From Nipponacmea schrenckii (Eukaryota > Mollusca > Gastropoda > Lottiidae), in NCBI GenBank assembly GCA_030562195.1, contig JAUJPP010000005.1:38613106-38677105 (forward strand): DNA of 64,000 nt, given 5' to 3'. The position numbers and the translations under genes were made by a program. The notes under the pieces are model-generated. The model was given only the letters and a program-made list of their open reading frames with translations, was not told the DNA's origin and ran no database searches. Positions 1 to 10,785 of this stretch are shown piece by piece; position 1 is the stretch's first letter; each line of letters opens with the position of its first letter.

Positions 1-879
1 AGGAAAAAAATAGGCTACGGTATTTTGGTAAAGGGGTGGTTGGTAGTTGTAATAATTTCTGTTCTATTTTACTTTTTATCGCAATTACAGGCCCTTTTTT
101 GTTCTTTTTGTATTTTCCGTATTATTGAGCAGAGTAGAACTTTAAAATAATCGAAGCTGCAAATTATTAAAGCTAAATTAATGGACTTTATATTCGTTAA
201 CAAACAGATAACACTCTCCCTAATATGCAAAAATGACTTACAATTTCATTGACCTTGGCTTAAGCCACACCCCTATTTCATTGAATGTATTGGAACTCAT
301 TATAATCATAATTATAACGTAACCATTGTTAAAATGTTGGAATGGAAAGAAGATAAAATATTATTCATGAAGCTTTGCAATATATCGTAGTAACACTGAT
401 AGAAACTATTAATTTCATAAAAAATAGTGACTTAGTTTAATTAATGTGTGAAAATTATGTCTGGAGATCAGCTAAATACCGCAATGAAAAGAAAAGTGTG
501 GTTGGTTGAACATTACGGCTGATCGTGAAAAAAAATTTAAAAAATAATTATAGTTTTTGTAGTTTTTATCTTTTATTATTATCAAACCAAATCATTCCAA
601 TAATCCTTTTAACAAAGGGATTATATGTGTTTTGTGATTATTTATATATATTATGTTACTTATATTTTTGCTAATGAAGAAGACCTTCATCCTATTTTTT
701 AAAAATAATTATAGGTTTTTTGTAGTTTTCATCTTTTATTATTATCAGGAAGGTCCAAGATTTCGTTATCTTGGAACTAAAAAATTTGTTGTACCAATTT
801 GATTTTAAGATAAAATAGATAAAAGTACATCAAAGTAGCTCTTTTCATCTTTTTTCATCCAGTTGTATGACTGCTATAC
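1..879. other. gene-free AT-rich stretch with a short direct repeat
   Basis: No open frame with coding character. A stretch of about 48 bp at 537-584 recurs with small changes at 698-746; both copies run from an A-rich start through 'tttttgtag' to 'ttattattatca'. Nothing else was recognised. Confidence 0.5.
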
Positions 880-1562
880 AAAATACAGAACAAGCGGTTG
901 CCTAGCAATATACGCCAAATTTAATATATATTTTCTGTTTTAACACAGGCAGAAACTCCAACATTATTTATGTCTAATCCAAGTTCTCATTAATATAAAT
1001 GTTCACACCAAATTTGATTCAAATCAGATGAAACCTAGTCTCTATTGTATTAACTAGCTAAATTTTTGGACTAAGTCAAGGGCAATAACTCAAATATAGT
1101 TCATCGAAAAATAGAAAATATTAAACTTGTTTATGAACTCACCAATAAAAATGATCACATCAAATTTCATTCAAATCAGATAAAAACTGTATTGTCTATT
1201 GCAATAACGAACCAATTTCGCAGTGTTTTGTCAAGTCAAGTGCAATAACTCAAAAACTCGCCAATTTCGTCATTAACTTCAATGATCACACCAAATTGCT
1301 TTCAAATCAGATGAAAACTGTGTTCTCTGTGGTTTTCACAAGTCTGTTTTGACACGTTTTGACTAAGTCAAAGGCAATAACTCATACAATGTTCACCAAA
1401 ATCAATAGGGATCATCTTCGTAATGACATTGACCCACAAAATAAAAATCAAAAGAATGCAGAAAGAATTGTAGCCTGTAGAGTGAGCACAAGATAAATGT
1501 GAACAGACTGACAGACGGACGGACCGTCGGGGCGATCACAATATACGCCCCCAATATATTGT
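880..1562 (-). repeat. degenerate tandem repeat of a dispersed family ending in a 'tatacgccc' terminus
   Basis: At least three degenerate units of roughly 130 bp (about 1006-1092, 1153-1250 and 1284-1383) share 'caccaaatt..attcaaatcagatgaaa' and close with 'gcaataactc'. The block ends with a 'gacagacggacggacc' run and 'caatatacgccc'. The same terminal signature, in the opposite orientation, begins the element at 10786, so both belong to one dispersed family, probably a non-autonomous element. No coding capacity is visible. Confidence 0.55.
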
Positions 1563-2234
1563 TATTATTAAATGATTTAAACGACGAATTGTTCGTTTGG
1601 TTGTGAAATCAAGATCAGTTCTAGTTATTTCTAGGTATTGAAATCGTTCGGATTATTATATTTTTTTTTTGCGATTCTTGGATGAGTTTGCAGACAAACT
1701 AGTAAAAGGTACAGAAATTCTAAATATACAGTTGATCTAAGAATGATTTCTATTATCAAATAAAACAAAACCGGAAGTTCTATCTCTGCCTGGAAGTGAG
1801 AACAGAAAGATGAGGTTTTTTTGCTTTAGCAAGTTTATTTTCAGTTCGATTTTGACCGGATTTTCAGATTTGAAAACTTCAATGTATTTGTCAACTAAAA
1901 ATTATAGGATTTATGCAATTCAGGTAAATCTTTTACCCACGATTTACAATTCAATATTCAAGGGTCATCGGCAAAAATTACAGACCGTGATTGCTCGTTT
2001 AATATAGATGGTAAAATTTTAAAACTTTACCAGTTGATAGGCGATATGATTATAATTTTTGAAAAATATTGAAAAAAAAAATTTGAACTCCGGTTTAGCC
2101 TCGAATTACGTAACTTCATGTGTATAACAGCTAGGTGAAAAGTGAAAACTGTTTTATAAATAGTAATCGATTTGACCTAAATAATTAGGTCAAGCTGCCA
2201 TATCGGCCTCCATTTTGAATTTTCGTTACAATTC
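1563..2234. other. no gene seen
   Basis: AT-rich spacer between two repeats. A 65-codon frame at 1810-2007 on the plus strand is Phe/Ser/Ile-rich and has no recognisable domain or splice context, so it is not called. Confidence 0.4.
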
Positions 2235-2238
2235 TTAA

Positions 2239-2729
2239 AGGGGACCAGGCTTTATTTGTTTCGGACAATCATCCGACAGCCTCAAACACATGAAATCTTT
2301 TGGTTGGCTAATCAGAAATAGTCTACAGAGCTTAACTTTGAAATTTGATCCTTCAAATCCATGTGTATCCATAATTATCCGTGTTTGAAAAATCATAATG
2401 ACTTAAGAAATTACGAACGTCCTGCCATATTGGAAAAAGGTTCGTCTTGATAATCAAAGAGTTATCCTTCCCGTCGTGCAATAGCGGTCATCTATATAAA
2501 CAGACTACAACGCATTTTTCAATTGTAGACTTTGTCAACAGGACACACAATTTTCAGACTGACTGGAGACCAGCCGCGTACAGCACGGAAAAAAAATGAA
2601 AAGTGAAATTGTTTGTTTGAGGCATATTTCAAGGTATTTTGCGATTTTCTCAGAGCTTGAATATTTCTGAGGACTGTATAAATGTAACAAAGGCCCAAAA
2701 CGACCTCTAAAAATCAAGCCTGGGCCCCT
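2239..2729. mobile_element. TTAA-flanked MITE (Kolobok- or piggyBac-like)
   Basis: The left end reads TTAA then 'aggggaccaggctt' (from 2239). The right end is the complement, 'aagcctgggcccct', ending at 2729 and followed by TTAA (2730-2733). The inverted termini match over about 13 of 14 bases and the flanking TTAA duplication is exact. TTAA targets are known for piggyBac and Kolobok; a terminus starting AGGGG fits Kolobok better, but this is inference. The 491-bp interior has no transposase, so the element is non-autonomous. Confidence 0.7.
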
Positions 2730-2939
2730 TTAAAGCTGAAATTCAGACACTATTGATAGACTGATTTCGATGAAATTTAGCACATAGATACATTGTATCA
2801 TTATCTACCTTTTCTTGGAGACCGATTTTTAAATTTCGAATTATTCAAATTTCGATTTTTTCAAAATTAGGTCACTTTAACGGCTACAGAAGGTGTGACC
2901 CACCCAATATATGACCTTGAAAATTAGGTCAAATAATAT

Positions 2940-3705
2940 TAGGGCTGTCGGAAATAATCGATATATCGCGATACCAGACACCTGGAAGCAATATATCGAT
3001 ATTGATCTGAGCCTATCGATTATCGACATATAGATAAAAATAGAACATTCTAGTATAATAACTGTTATCCTACTTTCACTTTCACATGGCAGACCGTAAT
3101 TGTGGTTGTCGTAATTTTCACGACAATCAAAAACTTTTCTAAACGTTTTAGAAAGTGTACCTGTAACACCCGTTCCCTCAGAACGTGTCTTCAGCATGCC
3201 TCCTTTCTGCTCCAAGATCTTGTCTTTAGCGATCTGTTGACAATTTAATTTTTTTGAAGAAGAACATTTGATAACTCCAAATTTACAAAGTCAATATGAA
3301 AGTGGTTGGCTGTTTTTTTTCTCTGTGTTTATCATTTGTTATGTGCCAAATATTTATTTTATTCATGATCAAGTTGTTTCAAAGTCTTCATTATCCCATA
3401 AGATGCAGCAGAGCAGGAAGTAAATCTCCATTTCATTTATCTTTGATCAACAAAGAAAGTTGAATAATATTTATTTGATATTGTTTTAATGTTTACAAAT
3501 TAAAGATCATCATTACTCACAATATTTCTTTGTCACTCTTATTAAGTTTTAATGGGATAGTAATATAGCATGCATAACAGATCTGAATTTGCTAAATACA
3601 ATCAACTGTAAGACATTTTGCAATATATCGCAATGCGTATTGCAATACAGAGAGGTGTATCGCAATATATCGCAATACGATTTCTGGCCGCAATACACAG
3701 CCCTA
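2940..3705 (+). mobile_element. internally deleted hAT transposon
   Basis: Termini 'tagggctg' (2940-2947) and 'cagcccta' (3698-3705) are inverted, and the 8-bp flanks 'aataatat' at 2932-2939 and 3706-3713 are identical, which is the hAT target-site signature. The subterminal regions are rich in 'atatcg' motifs on both sides. The interior keeps a short stretch of transposase C-terminus (3157-3240, plus strand). A 134-bp relative lies at 54254-54387. Confidence 0.85.
3157..3240 (+). pseudogene. hAT transposase C-terminal dimerisation-domain remnant
   Basis: The plus strand reads 27 codons to a stop and includes 'TPVPSERVFS'. That matches the highly conserved '..xSVPSERVFS..' core of the hAT-family dimerisation region. 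After VFS the sequence no longer resembles the family, and no N-terminal BED finger or RNase H-like core remains within the element. The fragment is non-functional but identifies the enclosing element independently of its termini. Confidence 0.75.
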
Positions 3706-3881
3706 AATAATATTCAATATATTGTCTACAAGTAGGTGTTTTTTAATTTGGCTTACTTAAAAAATTCATAGGGATAAGTGTACTTAAATACAGCAAAAAT
3801 TGATAATTTTCATATTTTTGCCATATTTAACCGTTACGAAGGTCTGACCTAATTATTTTATGACTTTGAAAACTAGGTCAA

Positions 3882-3951
3882 ATATGTATAAAGGATATCT
3901 ATGGTGCGTCTGGTTAGTTAGATATAACGAATAAACACATTATTCTGGCGC
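3882..3951 (-). repeat. 3' LTR of the Gypsy-type element
   Basis: Seventy bases nearly identical to 8376-8445, with a single c/t difference at 3910 versus 8404. On the minus strand it directly follows the purine tract at 3952-3975. Seventy bases is very short for an LTR. Confidence 0.7.
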
Positions 3952-3975
3952 AACCTCTTTTTTTCTTCTCCCCTG
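3952..3975 (-). promoter_or_regulatory. polypurine tract
   Basis: On the minus strand this is an almost pure A/G run ('ggggagaagaaaaaaagagg') abutting the 3' LTR. This is where plus-strand DNA synthesis is primed in LTR retroelements, and it supports the LTR boundary at 3951. Confidence 0.6.
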
Positions 3976-4620
3976 CGATCTCTTAACATGAAACAAAACA
4001 AAACAAAAGTAAATTGACAGAAGACTTTCTACAGGCCTAGTACTTTTGGCAAGGGTTTCGGGCTCAATCTGGTCTTGATGATCTATATCACTTTCTGAGT
4101 CGACTGGTGGACTATTTGTTATGTTACGAATGTTATCGTCAATATGGGGTTGACACAACGGTTGGCACAGTGCGTCAGGTGTCACAGGATGTGCAGGTAC
4201 ACTCGGAGAGCCAGTGCGAGGAACAGGCTCGTCGTCGTCGTCGTCAGATGAAGAATAATCAGGGAATGCAAGAAGTTCGGATGATGGCTGAATCTTATAA
4301 CACTCACTAAGCTTCACACGATATGCGGTTTTGCGTAGTTGGTGGCCAACGAATTTGCGAACGTTACACCATAGGCCATTGATTTCAGAGACAAGGTAAT
4401 GGTTGCGAGCACATAATTTACTGGAATCACTATGTAAGTAAACTAGATCTCCAACCTGTATAGATGATTTAGATAGAGTTTTTCCAAGGGGAGCTTTGGA
4501 TTTCTCACTATAGGCGTGGTTGGCTTTTCGGCTTAAGTCTTTGTGCGCGATCAGAGAGGAGTCATAATAGGTAATTAACGGGATGTAAACTGATCCCTTT
4601 GGGTCCATAATTCCAAACAT
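3976..4620 (-). pseudogene. integrase C-terminal region, Gypsy-type
   Basis: The minus-strand frame contains 'IQVGDLVYLHSDSSK' and 'YRVKLSECYKI', typical of the chromatin/nucleic-acid-binding C-terminal part of retroelement integrases, then an acidic Ser/Asp/Glu stretch ('SSSDDDDDEPVP'). It follows the truncated catalytic core at 4638 in a different frame. About 100 residues that would carry the second Asp and the Glu of the DDE triad are missing between the two pieces, so the integrase is inactive. The frame runs on into the purine tract region. Confidence 0.65.
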
Positions 4621-4637
4621 AATTTAAGCAAATGTTC

Positions 4638-5062
4638 TCAAATACACACTGCAGTTTCGTTTTCAATGAGTGTTGCGACAGTATAGGAGGTCACACATTC
4701 ACGTACAATCAAAATCAGTTGACGTTCACGTTTTATAATGTCTGCAGCAAATGATACTCCAACTTTGACTGGTGGTGTTGTAGAGGATTGGTCAATAACT
4801 GTATGGGGAGATGGACGCAGTGATGCGCATCGGTGACATGCGTTGGTAACATTTCTTATCAGCTTGTCTAAGTCCAGCGCGAAAAAATGCCGGCGCACGA
4901 CTAAGTTTAATTGATGACTAGTTGGGTGGTCGAGCTGAAGATGTAGAGAAGTGAGTAAACCATCGACGACACTGCGAGGTATGATGATGCAATCACGGGG
5001 AGGTTCAAGAGTTGTATTATTGTGCTTGATGAGGCGACCGTCCTTGGCTATTGTGAGTCTGA
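4638..5062 (-). pseudogene. integrase zinc finger and truncated catalytic core
   Basis: On the minus strand the sequence encodes an HHCC-type finger (His residues around 4900-4950 in the upstream part, 'CHRCASL' near 4830) and then the start of the DDE core with its first Asp ('VSFAADII'). The frame stops shortly after 'TSYTVATLIENE'. The upstream portion (about 4899-5062) is in a different frame from the RNase H part, implying a frameshift near 5065. Only the first catalytic Asp remains. Confidence 0.65.
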
Positions 5063-6132
5063 GTCAATTTTTTTGAAGGCCTGGTACCTTGTATCAGATG
5101 CGCATGAACACGGCGAAGGTCGGGACATTCATTCTGTATTGCTTTCCAAGCAGCACGGTGAGTATACGGGAGATTTATGGATCCGTTATTAATCTCTTCG
5201 ATGGATGACTTGCGTACAACAGAATCTTCGGTACATCTTATGAAGGTACAGATTTGACACAATGGTGAAATGCAATCTGCAGCATTGCGGCTCGAAAAGT
5301 CGGAGGGGAGGTTGACTGAACCTGCAAGATGACGAACTTGCGCCTGATAACGGCTAACGGTGGAGAGAAACAGTGAGATCCGTAAACGCGAACGCCTTTG
5401 ACGGCCTCGGAGTTTAGCGCTGAAGAATCCAGCAAGAAGCGTTTTATTGTGGCGCGTCACGTATAGGGTTGCACCAATTCTGTAGTTTTTGACGGCACCG
5501 TCAGTCACGATCCACAAGTAGTCGTTGGGACGAGGAAGAACTGTAGATCGGTGGTTCTGAAGAGCGTTTTGGGCTTTATGAAAGTCCTCTATACTTTGAT
5601 CCGTCCACAGTATCTTGTCACATGATTGCGAACCAGCTTTGAAAGCATCTAATGGACTAAGTAGGGATGAACAGTTCGGAATAACACGGGCTAAAACTTT
5701 GTAGGCTCCAATAAAAGACCGTAAGGCTTTTGTGGTTTCTGGTAGGCTGCAATTGGACAAAGATGCAATGCGATGAGGGCTGGCGTTAATCGAACCATTG
5801 CTCCATATCCATCCAAGTATTGTCGTTGAGGCTGGGCAAATAACAGTCCTATGTGGGGAAAGTCTTAAGCCATTTTGATGGAGGGACTGCAAAACTCTTT
5901 CCCAGGTATAGAAGAGATCGTCGATAGAGTTAGCACCACAGTATAGGTCATCGGCTAATTTTGTAACACATCCGTCTTCTAGTAGGTGTCCAAGAACGCG
6001 ACACATGAGTTCTTCTAGGGCTGTTTCTGACCCTGGCATGCCCATGGCGGAGCGCACGTAAACGCGAACGCCTTTGAAGGGCGTCGCTACCCCGCAATAT
6101 TTCTTTTGCGAGAGGAATTTGATAGAATGCAT
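5017..6132 (-). pseudogene. reverse transcriptase C-terminal half plus damaged RNase H
   Basis: The frame includes the polymerase active-site equivalent 'LADDLYCG' (Asp-Asp pair), the thumb/connection segment 'GWIWSNGSINASPHRIA' and the RNase H start 'LWIVTDGAVKN' with its first catalytic Asp. After 'FSAKLRGRQ' a large part of RNase H is missing, including the expected Glu and second Asp, and the text resumes at 'FLSTVSRYQAQVRHLAG'. The junction contains a 21-bp copy of a segment from the RT region (see findings). The frame differs from that of the N-terminal RT half, so a frameshift lies near 6100. Confidence 0.75.
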
Positions 6133-6532
6133 TTGTTAAATCTGTAGTGATAATATATTTCCATTTCGCAATTTGTCGGAGAATAGGGTCCACATCGGGC
6201 ATCAAGGACGGCCGGGGCTTACTGTACCTTCCGATGTCAGCAAAGGCTGTTACCAATCGAAAACTGCCATTTGGTTTCTTTACAAGGAAAGATGGGTTGA
6301 GATATTCCACAGAGATTCCGGCATCTTCAGGTTTCATGAACACTCGGAGTTCTTCTAATTCATTGAATTTATTCTGGAGAGCAACTAATTTCTCTGTAGA
6401 GTATTGGGGGATGCGACCTTTTCGTTGTGGGGGTTGATCTGGTCCCATGTTTACTATAGCCTTGAAAGGACCGGACATACCATTGTAGCCGGAGTATTTG
6501 GGATCGAAAACGTCGTCGTATTTGTTTAAGAG
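5948..6532 (-). pseudogene. reverse transcriptase N-terminal half
   Basis: The frame encodes the fingers/palm of a Gypsy-type RT: '[19 protein letters not shown]' followed by '[19 protein letters not shown]', where [12 protein letters not shown] holds the first catalytic Asp. It is in the same frame as the protease and is separated from it by a single TAA codon (plus-strand 6533-6535). Beyond the catalytic motif the frame is lost near 6100 and the rest of the RT continues in another frame. Confidence 0.75.
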
Positions 6533-7399
6533 TTATTGAAAGCGGTGGGTGTCATTTGGGGACAAAGTGTTGTCGGGATTGATAGAAACAGTTTCTGAAA
6601 AGCGTACACCGGATGTTATTGGGGCAGTAGAGTGACAGTTAATAGGAATACACGTCGGAGGTTGGTCATTACATGGTAAACATCCATTTTTGTCGGTGAT
6701 AAACACTGGCTGGACTTGACAGAAGTGTTGGTTTTTGGATAAAATTTGAGGTGAGTTTGTGGAATTTTGAATGCGAATTTTCCCGGAGACACTGGAGATG
6801 ATATCAGGAGTTGGCCATATTTCAGAGTCTTTCTCCATACTGGTGATGACACAGGGCTCTAAGGCTAGGGATGGCTCAGATGATAAGGAAGTTGGAAGAT
6901 CAAGTTCTAAAAAGTCGCCTGGCCATATGGTAGTAGGTTGGTTTGGAGCACGTAAGACATGTGCACGACGGATTTGATGAGAAATAGGTCGTGGTACAGA
7001 GCCATAAGAGTAAACACCGTTGTCGCCAATTAGGACTTGTCTTTTTGCAGGTCGGACACTTATATCATTGGCTTCCATGAAAGGGGTTCCTGCTAGTATT
7101 TCTACGTCTAGGTCTTTAACAACTAGTCCTTCAAATGATAGTGGTTTACCGTCTACAGTAAACGTGAGGGCTATTTCTCCTACGGCAGTCAGGGGTGAAG
7201 AGCCATCGGCTTGGTGGACAGATTGTGTTGATTGTGATAATGGTACTTGAAATTTCAATGCAGTATCTTGTTGCATCATATTGCCTGTTGCTCCGCTATC
7301 TATTGTGAGATGGGCTACGTGATGTTGGTAAAATACGTTTGGTTTGTTGACAAATTGGACAAATTTTGGTGGATTTGCGAGGTTGAGAGGTATTAGCAA
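6533..7399 (-). pseudogene. retroviral-type aspartic protease region
   Basis: Contains the active-site motif in '[14 protein letters not shown]' (D-S-G), and about 75 residues later 'EILAGTPFMEANDI', which corresponds to the hydrophobic I-x-G-x-x-F segment of the fold. Such proteases are homodimers that process the Gag-Pol polyprotein. A Pro/Ser-rich linker of about 130 residues follows before the RT. The frame ends at the in-frame TAA that interrupts continuity with the RT. Gag lies upstream in another frame with about 100 bp of overlap. Confidence 0.75.
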
Positions 7400-8045
7400 T
7401 TGGTCTGTAATATGAGGGGCGGTTTATTTGAGATGGCCTGAAATCATTATGTTTTTGTGTAGGGGTCAATTCCTCATCCTCAGTAATATCTTGTCCATGA
7501 TGCTGAATAACTACCCCTTGTCGCAATAGATTGTCTTCAACGAATGCAGCTAGTCGCTGGATTAGGTCTTCGGGCCTTTCATCTGGTTTGAGAGTGATGG
7601 CACAGAAATCCAGGAAGTGGGCCCCGGTTGATTGAAACCCATAATGGAGTCCGATTTGTTGCCATAGATCGTTCATGCTAGTGGAATTTTTAACGATGGA
7701 GTTCCGGGCAATGACTGGGCAATAGTTTGCAATTTGGCCAAGAAGGAGTTCGAGCATAGTAACTTTTTGTTCTGCAGTTTTGCGCCTGTTTTCGGGTACT
7801 CTCTCATTGTCATTTATGAAGCCTCTCAATGGGGTTGCTCGAGACTTTTTAAGCCAGTGAAAGTCGGCTACTAAAAATTGAGCAAAGTTTTCATCAAGTG
7901 ACAAAGTGTAAATGAGGTTTTGTTTCCAATTTTCAAATGAATTAACAGTTTCTGTTTTGGTAAGACACCATTGTTTCGGGGCTCTTGGGGTGTTAGCCAT
8001 CGTTGGAACACAGTGCAGTATAACAAATAGAAATAAAAAGTTCAT
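7296..8045 (-). pseudogene. gag-like protein of the Gypsy-type element
   Basis: The frame of 249 codons has the position and character of a capsid protein: a helical region with '[22 protein letters not shown]' style sequence, then basic Ser/Pro-rich sequence and half of a zinc knuckle ('CPICQQTKR') whose distal His and Cys are not in frame. A methionine about 15 residues in ('MANTPRAP') is a better start than the hydrophobic first codons. The zinc-knuckle break suggests a frameshift at the gag-pol junction, natural or degenerate. The region upstream to 8357 is the leader. Confidence 0.6.
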
Positions 8046-8357
8046 AAACCTTAGTCTTCACTTCGTATGGGAAGGCAGAATTGTCGTCTTTCACGATAAA
8101 CAAGTCTGGGAGTTGAAGTCCTTTCACGATTAATTATTGTTGACCCACGTGGATTACGAAACTTTGCCACCACGCCAGTTGGGATGAAGGACGGACAACT
8201 TTGGGACGTGTTCAATTCTCAACTAAGATGGAATTCTAATTGTTTTATGGGAAACAAACACAGTGATACAGCGTGGCTATCGGCCAAGGTTACACAACAG
8301 GAAGAGAGTGTAAGGGAGGTAAGTAGAACTGGTGAGCCAGTTTGTTCACACTATAAA

Positions 8358-8372
8358 GGCGTACCGGTACCA
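8358..8372 (-). promoter_or_regulatory. candidate primer-binding site
   Basis: On the minus strand this begins 'tggtaccggtacgcc' three bases inside the 5' LTR. The initial TGG pairs with the universal CCA-3' end of a tRNA. The tRNA species was not identified. Confidence 0.45.
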
Positions 8373-8375
8373 TAG

Positions 8376-8445
8376 ATATGTATAAAGGATATCTATGGTG
8401 CGTTTGGTTAGTTAGATATAACGAATAAACACATTATTCTGGCGC
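8376..8445 (-). repeat. 5' LTR of the Gypsy-type element
   Basis: Partner of 3882-3951 with one mismatch in 70. The inner edge lies three bases from the candidate primer-binding site. Confidence 0.7.
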
Positions 8446-10136
8446 TTTTTGTTATTTTGGCACCTGTACTTTTAATTATAAATGAAATCATTTTATTATG
8501 TATTGCTTACCAGCTTTTTTGTTCCTCAAGATGCAACCAAAATGTACAAGACAGCTTGCCATGCAAGGTAATATACACCAAATGGCAGCATTGTTTTTGA
8601 ATAATAACTTGACAGTATAGTCACAATTAGCGTACTGAAATATTTAACCTTCCGTCATACACTTTTTTCCAGGGTGTTTAGTTTCATTAAAATTTTTCAA
8701 GAATTGTACCTAATCACAACTCATTAAATATCTTTCGATTAGAAATAGGGTTCACTCTTGGGTGTTAAAAAATTTCAACAAGTTGCATAAAAATATCAGA
8801 GTATCTGTTTATGTGTATGTGTGTGTGTTTTTTACAAAAATCAGACTAAGAATTATTTCTCATAAAATCAATAAACATATCTATTGTTCTGTGGCCTAGG
8901 CCAGTAATTTCACCAAGACTCGTCTCAATACACCCTAACACAATACACCCTAACACGGAACACCTCACCCATTATTACTAATTAGGCTACTTCGCTGATT
9001 TATAATAGGGTTCATCCTTGGTTGATTGTAATAGAAAAATTGGTGCTTTTTATTACCGTATGAAGAAAATAATTCAAAAACAAGTTATCAATGTATGTAA
9101 TTTGTCTGGTATTTAAACATTATTATACAGATTCAGAAAGAAGGGAAAAAGACAACAGGATGCAATCTCAGGACAATCCTATATTAAACATGTAGGTCAT
9201 TTATAAATCTTTAGTTAATACCGATAGGCCTACCGGTAGCCTACTATTAGAAATAGACTTATAAACTATAATCCAGCAACACATAGGCCTAGACCTACCT
9301 GTGTGAATATTGTTACTTTGTATTTTAAAATAATTGTAAGAGAATGCTGTAGAGAATACTGAATAGGCATGTATTGTATCAGTCTATAGTCGAATAGGGT
9401 CATCCGGTTTCGAGAGTGAACAACACCTACCTTTTTCCAGAGAAACGATCTGTTCTTTCTTTTAACACTACCTATAATAACCTGTTTTACAGATATACAC
9501 ACAGATTATCTTCATCGCCACCATTAATGTTCATGTCAATAATCAAAACCGATAATTTTCTACGTTACCATGGATTTCACCAACAAGACAGCCATTCCAA
9601 ACATTAACATACAGGGTCAAGGTCGTTGATACTCGGACATCCATTGAAGCGTAACGAGTTCATAGTTCTCTGTCAGTAGGCTACATTTACTTTCAATGAT
9701 GTACAATGGGCCGTGTCGCAGATAGCGACCTGAACCTGGGGACATTTTCTCCAAAACTTTAATATGATAATATTCAGAATTGAAGGAATACAGGAAACCA
9801 ATTATATAATACAAAATTGATTTAGTGATTGTCGTGATTGACCAATTATTTGACTAGAACAACATCCCCTAATACTAGAAAAATACCTGTTGTAAGCTCA
9901 ACACAAGCCAAGGACAAAAAATGGCCAATTTACGAACACGAATCACATAAAGTTTATGCATTATATCACTTTTCATTATATTAATATATAACAATGGAAA
10001 TGAATGTTATAGGCCTACTTGCATCCTCACCTGGACAGCTCGTTGACTGCAACCATGCATTGTTTCGTTAATACATAGGCTATAACAATGTATCAGTCGT
10101 TGGATTTCTGGTTTTTGTTTTGCGGTTCGTTTTGTA
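8446..10136. other. no gene seen
   Basis: AT-rich sequence with scattered 'taggcctac' motifs and a short 15-bp doublet ('caatacaccctaaca') near 8925-8955. No frame with domain character, no splice-framed coding block and no clear element termini were found. Confidence 0.4.
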
Positions 10137-10304
10137 TAGCCTAACGATCCGGGCCCTTTTTCACGAAAACATCAAGAAAGATAAAATACAGATTTTAAGA
10201 AATACAGTAATCTGATTCAGTAATATTAGAGATTGACCAATCAGATGACTGGGTCTCTAAAATCATCTTATATTTTCGAGAATAAGGGCCCGGATCGTTA
10301 GGCT
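10137..10304. mobile_element. 168-bp MITE with 25-bp inverted termini
   Basis: The left end 'tagcctaacgatccgggc' and the right end, its complement ending 'cgttaggcta', match over about 24 of 25 bases, and each is flanked by TA. TA flanks suggest a Tc1/mariner-type origin, but this is tentative. The right terminus is also the first segment of the 60-bp tandem unit that follows. Confidence 0.6.
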
Positions 10305-10652
10305 ATATACATGGTTAACTTGTTAAAGACCATGTCATATTAGGTTGGCCCGGATCGTTAGGCTATATACATGGTTAACTTGTTAAAGACCATGTCATAT
10401 TAGGTTGGCCCGGATCGTTAGGCTATATACATGGTTAACTTGTTAAAGACCATGTCATATTAGGTAGGCCCGGATCGTTAGGCTATATACATGGTTAACT
10501 TGATAAAGACCATGTCATCCGACTTAGGTCTCGAGCAAGCCGGATCGTTAGGCTATATACATGGTTAATGTTAAAGATCGTTTTATATTAGGTAGGCCCG
10601 GATCGTTAGGCTAATACATGGTTAACTTGTTAAAGACCATGTCATATTAGGT
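10288..10652 (+). repeat. 60-bp tandem array, left part (about 6 units)
   Basis: Units start with 'ggcccggatcgttaggcta' and continue through 'catggttaacttg' and 'gaccatgtcat'. The first three are almost identical; later ones have small indels and a variant core ('aaagatcgttttatatta'). The same unit in the same orientation resumes at 13024, so this is one array interrupted by the foldback element. Confidence 0.9.
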
Positions 10653-10785
10653 AGCCCGCGGTGTCTTGGTTTCTCCGACAAAGACTCTCCGTCTCCGACT
10701 ATCCGACAAGCCATTTGAGACTTGATCTTCGAGAATCGAAAAGCACGTTTTTCTAATGAAGGCTACAATAAAAAATTGAAATGTT

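Larger units (their letters stand above)
3882..8445 (-). mobile_element. broken Ty3/Gypsy-type LTR retrotransposon with about 70-bp LTRs
   Basis: Read on the minus strand the order is LTR, primer-binding site, gag, aspartic protease, reverse transcriptase, RNase H, integrase, polypurine tract, LTR, which is the Ty3/Gypsy order. The terminal direct repeats (3882-3951 and 8376-8445) differ at one of 70 positions. Their inner edges sit against a purine tract and a primer-binding-site-like stretch, so the repeats are probably complete LTRs despite their small size. Coding regions carry a nonsense codon, at least two frameshifts and deletions in RNase H and integrase, so the copy is dead. The 5-bp flanks do not match, so no target duplication is visible. 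Gypsy is assigned from domain order and sequence style; the clade was not resolved. Confidence 0.85.

Noticed and set aside
2877..3215. 112-codon minus-strand frame
   Set aside because: It is antisense to the hAT transposase remnant, which is the strand with the conserved motif.
6147..6437. Plus-strand frames across 6.1-7.3 kb and 7.9-8.4 kb
   Set aside because: They lie antisense to the protease, RT, gag and leader of the Gypsy-type element.
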